Shown here: positions 4,507 to 8,401 of the stretch, in pieces | Numbering within the stretch: position 1 is the first letter of the stretch | Layout: each line of letters opens with the position of its first letter | Assembly (NCBI GenBank): GCA_018061585.1 | Contig: JAGOTU010000035.1 | Location: 1 to 8,401, forward strand | Length of the DNA: 8,401 nucleotides | Source: Minisyncoccota bacterium | GTDB taxonomy: Bacteria; Patescibacteriota; Minisyncoccia; Phycocordibacterales; UBA2100 | Direction: 5' to 3' | The notes under the pieces: model-generated | The model's input: the letters and a program-made list of their open reading frames with translations, nothing else | Database searches by the model: none | What the model was told of the DNA's origin: nothing | Position numbers and translations under genes: made by a program

Positions 4507-5187
4507 ATGAGCACGGAATTGCGCCATGGGATGCTCGCTCGCTGGCGGCGGTTGTGGATCGACCGCGCAGCGCCCGATCCCACGATGACCGACGAGGCAT
4601 TCGAACGCCTCTACCTGCTGTATACCGACCCCGCCCGCGGCTACCATGGTCTCGACCATATCCGATTCTGTCTCGACGAGTTCGAGACCGTCCGGCACCT
4701 CGCGCGGCACAAGCATGCACTCGAAGCTGCGATCTGGTGGCACGATGTGATCTACGATCCGAAGCGCGGCGACAACGAACAGAAGAGTATGGAGTTCGCC
4801 GAGCAAGAGCTCGTGTCGTTCGGCGAATCACCGCACTTCATCGCGAAGGTCTCCGGCAACATCATGGCAACAGTCCACAAGGGCGGCATCATCGATACAG
4901 ACCAGCAATTGATATGCGACATCGACCTGGCCGGACTCGGTACTCCGAACTTCGAGATCATGCGCGCCAACAGTCGCGGTATCCGCAAGGAATACTCGTT
5001 CTACCCCGAAGCGGATTATGTGAAGGGGCGCACTGCGATCCTCAACGGCTTCGCCGATCGCGACAGCATGTACTACACGCCGCACTTCCGTGCGAAGTAC
5101 ACCGAGCAGGCCAAGCAGAACATCCGGCGCGAAGTGGCGGAATTGCCGGAACTCGCGAAGTTCCACTTTCCCTCCTTCGCGATCTGA
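4507..5187 (+). CDS. Predicted metal-dependent HD-superfamily phosphohydrolase (COG4339-like)
   Basis: A 226-residue soluble protein. YHGLDHI (46-52) supplies the first metal-binding His, WWHDVIYDP (77-85) carries the HD dyad (His79-Asp80), DNEQKS (89-94) follows as in the family, and CDIDLAGLG (137-145) contains the last metal-binding Asp. This order is that of the small HD proteins grouped as predicted metal-dependent HD phosphohydrolases. Substrates are not established; nucleotides are the usual guess. The N-terminal helix (residues 7-40) and the Tyr-rich tail (RDSMYYTPHFRAKY) fit family members of 200-220 residues, so the gene is complete. The frame is open to 4447, but AAGGAG lies six bases before the ATG at 4507 and decides the start. 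It is divergent from msrB and convergent with typA, with which it shares a terminator. Neighbours give no clue to function. Confidence 0.9.
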   Translation: MSTELRHGMLARWRRLWIDRAAPDPTMTDEAFERLYLLYTDPARGYHGLDHIRFCLDEFETVRHLARHKHALEAAIWWHDVIYDPKRGDNEQKSMEFAEQELVSFGESPHFIAKVSGNIMATVHKGGIIDTDQQLICDIDLAGLGTPNFEIMRANSRGIRKEYSFYPEADYVKGRTAILNGFADRDSMYYTPHFRAKYTEQAKQNIRREVAELPELAKFHFPSFAI

Positions 5188-5206
5188 CCTGATCATTCAC
5201 CAAACG

Positions 5207-5243
5207 AAAAAGCCCGGAGCGATTCTCCGGGCTTTTGTTTTTT
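5207..5243. terminator. Bidirectional terminator between the HD gene and typA
   Basis: The arms 5208-5219 (AAAAGCCCGGAG) and 5225-5236 (CTCCGGGCTTTT) are perfect 12-base complements with a 5-base loop. On the plus strand the stem is followed by TTTT-G-TTTTTT (5233-5243); on the minus strand by a T-run from 5211 to 5207. It starts 20 bases after the HD gene stop and about 20 bases after the typA stop on the other strand. Confidence 0.92.
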
Positions 5244-5255
5244 GCTTTTGGTAAC

Positions 5256-7031
5256 TTAGCGTCGCGACTTTATACGATCGTTCTCCGTGAGGAACTGCTT
5301 TCGCAAACGGACGGATGTCGGGGTGATCTCCAAGTATTCGTCTTCGGCCATGACTTCGAGGGCGCGTTCGATCGAAAGAATGAACGGCGGCACGAGGTTG
5401 AGCGCTTCGTCGGCCGACTTGGATCGCATGTTGGTGAGCTGCTTGCCCTTGGTCGGGTTGACCATCATTTCTTCGCCCTTTGATGTGTTGCCGATCACCT
5501 GACCTTCGTACACTTCCGTCGCCGGAGCTATGTAGAGGACGCCGCGATCCTGCAGGTTCCACAACGAGAACCCGAGTGACTTACCGGATGCCATCGAGAT
5601 CATCGATCCCACCTGGCGCTTTACGATCTCGCCTGCGTACGGCTGGAAGCCGACAACGCGGGACGAAAGGATTCCTTCCCCCTTCGTATCGAGCACGAAC
5701 TGATTCTTGTAGCCGAGCAATCCGCGTGTCGGACCCTCGAAGATAAGTCGAACGGAATCTCCGTGGACCTTGAGGTCTTTCATTACGAACTTACGAATAC
5801 CGAGTCGCTCTATGATCGCACCCTGGTAGGTAGACGGTGTGTCTACCACGACTTCCTCGAATGGTTCGAGCTTTTTGCCTTCTTCCTCGCGGATGATGAC
5901 CTGTGGCTGTGACACCTGGAGTTCGAATCCCTCGCGTCGCATGTTCTCGAGCAAAATGGAAATGTGGAGCTCGCCACGTCCGGAAACCTTGAATGTGTCG
6001 CCGCCGTCGAAGTTCACGCGGAGTCCCACGTTGATCTCGAGCTCGCGCTCAAGACGGTCGCGGATCTGACGAGTGGTCACGAACTTACCCTCGCGACCTG
6101 CGAACGGTGAATTATTGACGAGGAAGTTGAGCGTGATGGTCGGCTCGTCGACTGCGATAGCCGGGAGCGGTTCGACGTTCGGATCGTTGGTGATAGTTTC
6201 GCCGATGAAGATGTCAGGTAAACCGGCAATAAGAACGATGTCGCCTGCGCTGACTTCCGTCGCATCCACTTTCTGGAGACCGTTGAACGTATGCATCTTG
6301 GTTATCTTGCCGGGACGGGTCTCGCCTGTCGGCTTTTTGACGAACACGGTGTCCCCTGCCTTGAGCACACCTTCGTACACGCGCGCGATAGCGAGTCGGC
6401 CCAAGAAGTTGTCGTAACCGAGGTTGAACGGCTGGAGGCGGGCAGGCTTGTCGTTGAGCGCCTGATCAACCGGCTTTACGTGTTCGAGGATGACGTCGAG
6501 GAGCGGCGAGAGATCGGACGACTCGTCGGTGAGCTTCTTTTTTGCGATGCCCTGTTTGCCGATCGCGTATACGACCGGGAAATCAGACTGTTCGTCATTC
6601 GCTCCGAGCTCCAAAAAGAGTTCGAGGACCTGGTCTTCGGCACGAGCCGGGTCGGCTGCCGGTTTGTCGATCTTGTTGATGACCACGATCGGCTTGAGGC
6701 CGAGCTCGAGCGACTTCTTGAGCACGAAGCGTGTCTGCGGCATCGGGCCTTCCTGTGCGTCGACGATCAAAAGCACCGAGTCGATCGAGCGGAGCACGCG
6801 CTCGACCTCGGAACCGAAGTCGGCGTGACCGGGAGTATCGACGATGTTGATCTTGGTGTCCTTATAGAAAATAGCGGCATTCTTGGAATAGATAGTGATG
6901 CCGCGCTCCTGTTCGAGCGCATTTGAGTCCATCGATGCACCACCGACACCCGCCTGCGAAAGAATCGCATCGGTGAGCGTTGTTTTGCCGTGGTCGACGT
7001 GCGCAATGATTGCAATGTTTCGAATCTCCAT
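5256..7031 (-). CDS. typA: Ribosome-associated GTPase TypA/BipA
   Basis: TypA (BipA) is a translational GTPase related to EF-G and LepA. It binds the ribosome and helps assembly or translation under cold and other stress. This copy is complete at 591 residues (family about 600). The G domain shows AHVDHGKTT (10-18, P-loop), QERGITI (41-47, switch I), DTPGH (65-69) and NKID (119-122). The beta-barrel domain II covers about 200-290, and the EF-G-like domain III includes GRGELHISILLENM (351-364). Domain V holds PTRGLLGY (434-441). The TypA-specific C-terminus carries LTNMRSKSADEA (532-543) and ITPTSVRLRK (569-578). All key residues are present. The frame is open to 7139, but the ATG at 7031 gives the canonical MEIRNIAIIAH start and lies downstream of the promoter. 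No Shine-Dalgarno adjoins this ATG. The leader is about 67 bases long with a hairpin. The gene is a single unit, bounded by terminators on both sides. Confidence 0.98.
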   Translation of the reverse strand: MEIRNIAIIAHVDHGKTTLTDAILSQAGVGGASMDSNALEQERGITIYSKNAAIFYKDTKINIVDTPGHADFGSEVERVLRSIDSVLLIVDAQEGPMPQTRFVLKKSLELGLKPIVVINKIDKPAADPARAEDQVLELFLELGANDEQSDFPVVYAIGKQGIAKKKLTDESSDLSPLLDVILEHVKPVDQALNDKPARLQPFNLGYDNFLGRLAIARVYEGVLKAGDTVFVKKPTGETRPGKITKMHTFNGLQKVDATEVSAGDIVLIAGLPDIFIGETITNDPNVEPLPAIAVDEPTITLNFLVNNSPFAGREGKFVTTRQIRDRLERELEINVGLRVNFDGGDTFKVSGRGELHISILLENMRREGFELQVSQPQVIIREEEGKKLEPFEEVVVDTPSTYQGAIIERLGIRKFVMKDLKVHGDSVRLIFEGPTRGLLGYKNQFVLDTKGEGILSSRVVGFQPYAGEIVKRQVGSMISMASGKSLGFSLWNLQDRGVLYIAPATEVYEGQVIGNTSKGEEMMVNPTKGKQLTNMRSKSADEALNLVPPFILSIERALEVMAEDEYLEITPTSVRLRKQFLTENDRIKSRR

Positions 7032-7065
7032 AGTGAAAAATGTTGTTTTAAAGCCGGCTCCCCTT

Positions 7066-7090
7066 ACAAAAGAAAGGCCCCCGCTGGGGC
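7066..7090 (-). promoter_or_regulatory. Terminator-like hairpin in the typA leader
   Basis: Inside the leader predicted for typA the minus strand reads GCCCC-AGCG-GGGGC, a 5-base all-GC stem, followed at once by CTTTCTTTTGT. This looks like a weak intrinsic terminator placed between promoter and gene, 35 bases before the ATG. Downstream AAGGGGAGCC could pair with the GGTTGCCCC side in an alternative fold. It may be an attenuator or only a leader stabiliser. The preceding gene already has its own strong terminator (7154-7183), so this one is not needed to end that transcript. Confidence 0.45.
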
Positions 7091-7104
7091 AACCCGTTGC
7101 GAGC

Positions 7105-7133
7105 AATATACAGCGAAAATGCCGATATTTCAA
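7105..7133 (-). promoter_or_regulatory. Promoter of typA
   Basis: On the minus strand TTGAAA (7133-7128) and TATATT (7110-7105) are separated by exactly 17 bases, the best sigma-70-type match in the window. RNA would start near 7098, giving a leader of about 67 bases. Confidence 0.75.
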
Positions 7134-7153
7134 GCCCACGGTGCCTGAAATAG

Positions 7154-7183
7154 AAAAACGGCGCGGGAGGGTCCCGCGCCGTT
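7154..7183 (-). terminator. Intrinsic terminator of the Gly/Asp-rich protein gene
   Basis: The arms 7183-7172 (AACGGCGCGGGA) and 7168-7157 (TCCCGCGCCGTT) are perfect 12-base complements around a 3-base loop. They are followed on the minus strand by a T-run (7158-7154). The structure starts 30 bases after the stop at 7213 and separates this gene from the typA promoter. Confidence 0.92.
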
Positions 7184-7212
7184 CGTGGTAGCCGCCCGAA
7201 GGCAGCGAAAGA

Positions 7213-8133
7213 TCAGATCTTGGCGGTACGACGGAGCTTCTCGGCGAAGCTCTCGCGGGCGCTCTTCAAATCGTCGGTGACGTCGTCGAGCAGCGCGAGT
7301 GCAACCGGCGCCGCGATCGCCAGACGCATCTGGACCGACTTCGCGGTGTTGACCGAGGGCTTGTCGACGAAGGCCTGGATCTTGGCGATCAGGCCGGGCA
7401 GATCGATCGAATACTCCTTGAGGCGCTTCTGCAGATTGCTGAAGGCCTCCTTGTCGTCGGTCTTCGCCTTCGCGAGGACGCCGGCCAGGTGCTGCACGAA
7501 CGCGAAGTCCTTGTTCGCATCCGGCTCGCGGAGGAACCGGGCGATCTCGGCGCCGGCGTGACCGGCGTACATGTTGAGCTTCAGCGTGAGCGGCACGCCC
7601 TTGTCGATCAGCGAAAGCAGCGAGAGCTTGCGCTGGTTGCGACTCGGCGGATTGTCGATCATGTTCTGCACCATCTCGCGGAGGCCGAGCGGGTCTTCGC
7701 CGTTCTTCATCCGCCGGATGTCGCTGATCGAGGCCTCGCCGGAGTGCAGCATATGCGGGCCGTCGGGCCCCATCGCCATCACCCGCACTTCGCCCTTGCC
7801 GAGGATCTCGTCGAGTTCGTCCTCGCCGAAGATATCGGCGAGCATGTCGAGCGGATCGCGCGACGGACGACCGAAGAGGCCGGCGCCGCCGAACGGACCG
7901 TCATCGTCGAGGCCGAACAGCGAGTCGCCGCGTGGCGATGCCGGATGACCGTGGCGTCGCGGGCCGTTCTCGATCGAGTCGATCAGCATGCTCAGAAAGT
8001 CGCCGGGACCACCCGATTCGCGACGCCCCTCGCCCATCGAATCCAGGAAACTGCTCATGTGATGGTCGCCACCGTTGCCGCCGAAGCGATCTCCACGCGT
8101 AAGCTGACCGGCATTCGAGTCGTGATCCGTCAT
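7213..8133 (-). CDS. Protein of unknown function with Gly/Asp-rich N-terminus and helical C-terminus
   Basis: A 306-residue soluble protein that I do not recognise. Residues 1-115 are rich in Gly, Asp, Arg, His and Pro and probably disordered. They hold a loose repeat: FLDSMGEGRRESGGPGD (29-45) resembles MLIDSIENGPRRHGHPASP (49-67), and GLDDDGPFGGAGLFGRPSRD (74-93) leads into an acidic helix, DMLADIFGEDELDEIL (96-111). Residues 145-306 look all-helical (REMVQNMIDN, KLSLLSLIDK, DFAFVQHLAGVLAKA, FSNLQKRLKEYSID) and include an Ala-rich segment, LAIAAPVALALLDD, that is short for a membrane span. No catalytic motif is evident. The start at 8133 is secured by GGGAG seven bases upstream; the frame is open to 8199, but that extension is Cys-rich and lies across the promoter. 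Codon use looks more GC-rich than in the genes further left. It is a single-gene unit ending in its own terminator. A scaffold or condensate-forming role would fit the layout but is a guess. Confidence 0.82.
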   Translation of the reverse strand: MTDHDSNAGQLTRGDRFGGNGGDHHMSSFLDSMGEGRRESGGPGDFLSMLIDSIENGPRRHGHPASPRGDSLFGLDDDGPFGGAGLFGRPSRDPLDMLADIFGEDELDEILGKGEVRVMAMGPDGPHMLHSGEASISDIRRMKNGEDPLGLREMVQNMIDNPPSRNQRKLSLLSLIDKGVPLTLKLNMYAGHAGAEIARFLREPDANKDFAFVQHLAGVLAKAKTDDKEAFSNLQKRLKEYSIDLPGLIAKIQAFVDKPSVNTAKSVQMRLAIAAPVALALLDDVTDDLKSARESFAEKLRRTAKI

Positions 8134-8181
8134 TGTGTGCTCCCAAATGTTGCAATAGCACCCTGTATTTGTGCCGGCGAG

Positions 8182-8209
8182 ACAATAACACAATTTCACA
8201 ATTATGCAA
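8182..8209 (-). promoter_or_regulatory. Promoter of the Gly/Asp-rich protein gene
   Basis: On the minus strand TTGCAT (8209-8204) and TATTGT (8187-8182) are 16 bases apart. RNA would start near 8175 with a leader of about 40 bases holding the GGGAG ribosome-binding site. The spacer contains a direct repeat of AATTGTG. Confidence 0.5.
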
Positions 8210-8231
8210 GTGCCGGTCTTTGGAGTTCGTT

Positions 8232-8273
8232 ATGATCCAGGCCCCTCAATTTTTCGACTCCAAACATCTCTAA
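8232..8273 (+). CDS. Possible 13-codon reading frame with its ribosome-binding site in an inverted repeat
   Basis: ATG at 8232 opens a 13-residue frame (MIQAPQFFDSKHL) with GGAG (8222-8225) six bases upstream. TTTGGAGT (8219-8226) and ACTCCAAA (8257-8264) are exact 8-base inverted copies, so the ribosome-binding site could be hidden by the frame's own 3' part. A large hairpin follows at 8304-8354. The layout resembles a leader peptide, but no promoter or downstream plus-strand gene is visible in the window, so this may be chance. Confidence 0.2.
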   Translation: MIQAPQFFDSKHL

Positions 8274-8303
8274 CACTGCAGGAGGCCCCAAATACGAGGC
8301 GCG

Positions 8304-8354
8304 AAAAAAGCCCGGTCCTGAGCCGTACCTGAGTACGGTGAGGGCCGGGCTTTT
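8304..8354. terminator. Large branched terminator hairpin, stronger T-run on the minus strand
   Basis: An outer stem pairs AAAAGCCCGG (8306-8315) with CCGGGCTTTT (8345-8354) and continues by four more pairs, including one G-U (8316-8319 with 8341-8344). After a small internal bulge, an inner stem pairs CCGTAC (8323-8328) with GTACGG (8333-8338) around CTGA. The minus strand ends in TTTTTT (8309-8304), the plus strand in TTTT. It most likely ends a minus-strand gene lying to the right; one minus frame has a TAA at 8392-8390 that would suit. Confidence 0.8.
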
Positions 8355-8401
8355 GAACGCAACGAAGTAGTTGGGATCTATCTGCAGCGTTAGAGCTGGG
8401 G

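Noticed and set aside
4443..5192. Second long plus-strand frame (249 codons) overlapping the HD phosphohydrolase in another phase
   Set aside because: It gives an Arg/His-rich translation without motifs, while the other phase has the complete HD motif set and AAGGAG before its ATG.
6291..6926. 211-codon plus-strand frame opposite typA
   Set aside because: It is the mirror of the typA G-domain coding sequence; TypA itself is unmistakable and no ribosome-binding or promoter signal serves the plus strand here.
7489..8235. 248-codon plus-strand frame opposite the Gly/Asp-rich protein
   Set aside because: The minus-strand gene has a GGGAG site, a promoter and its own terminator. The plus frame has none of these and is a product of high G+C at third positions.
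8202..8401. A minus-strand frame open across 66 codons from the right edge, giving a protein-like translation
   Set aside because: It would read straight through the long terminator hairpin with its T-run (8304-8354) and overlap the promoter at 8182-8209. A second minus frame is also open over much of this GC-rich stretch, so openness alone is weak evidence.
1..8401. Possible recoding of TGA, as in some CPR lineages
   Set aside because: TGA ends the TPR gene and the HD gene exactly where the families should end and where terminators follow, and no in-frame TGA interrupts typA or msrB.

Overview
This window has moderate G+C (mid-50s percent by eye) and is tightly packed. Eleven genes or gene parts fit, and almost every gap holds a recognisable hairpin terminator or promoter. 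TGA is used as an ordinary stop (for example at 2465 and 5185), so the code is standard in that respect. The mix is a membrane-anchored MliC-domain protein, a DUF3467 protein, a membrane-anchored SGNH hydrolase, TypA, MsrB and several small secreted or unknown proteins. Starts with a good Shine-Dalgarno sit beside starts with none. This would fit a small-genome lineage such as Patescibacteria/CPR (Parcubacteria-like), but no phylogenetic marker other than TypA is present, so the assignment is tentative. The surroundings are chromosomal housekeeping; I see no mobile element, CRISPR array, tRNA or rRNA.

Left part (1-3070), all on the minus strand, read right to left. A TPR protein with a signal-like N-terminus ends at 2465 in front of a strong terminator. 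It is followed by a conserved protein of unknown function carrying the signature DPRGWFQWYCRY. Next is a tiny Arg-rich protein with a good ribosome-binding site, ending in a terminator. A promoter embedded beside that terminator drives a two-gene operon, DUF3467 protein then a TesA-like SGNH hydrolase. After a palindrome-rich spacer comes a membrane-anchored MliC (lysozyme inhibitor-like) protein that runs off the left edge.

Middle (3071-5250). A secreted Cys-rich protein of unknown function is divergent from the TPR gene and is followed by its own terminator. Back to back with that terminator is a 17-bp perfect hairpin ending msrB, which lies on the minus strand and seems to be transcribed as a leaderless mRNA. 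Divergent from msrB is an HD-superfamily phosphohydrolase. It converges on typA, and the two share one bidirectional terminator.

Right part (5256-8401). typA (GTPase TypA/BipA) is complete, with a near-consensus promoter and a leader holding a terminator-like hairpin. Upstream of it is a 306-residue protein of unknown function with a Gly/Asp-rich, partly repeated N-terminus and a helical C-terminus. The last 270 bases hold its promoter, a possible 13-codon reading frame whose ribosome-binding site lies in an inverted repeat, and a large terminator hairpin facing genes beyond the right edge.

No obviously new multi-gene system is present. The points most worth following are the unknown conserved genes (1952-2401, 3212-3856, 7213-8133), an unusual cysteine arrangement in MsrB, the typA leader hairpin, and two perfect palindromes (544-566 and 1863-1894).
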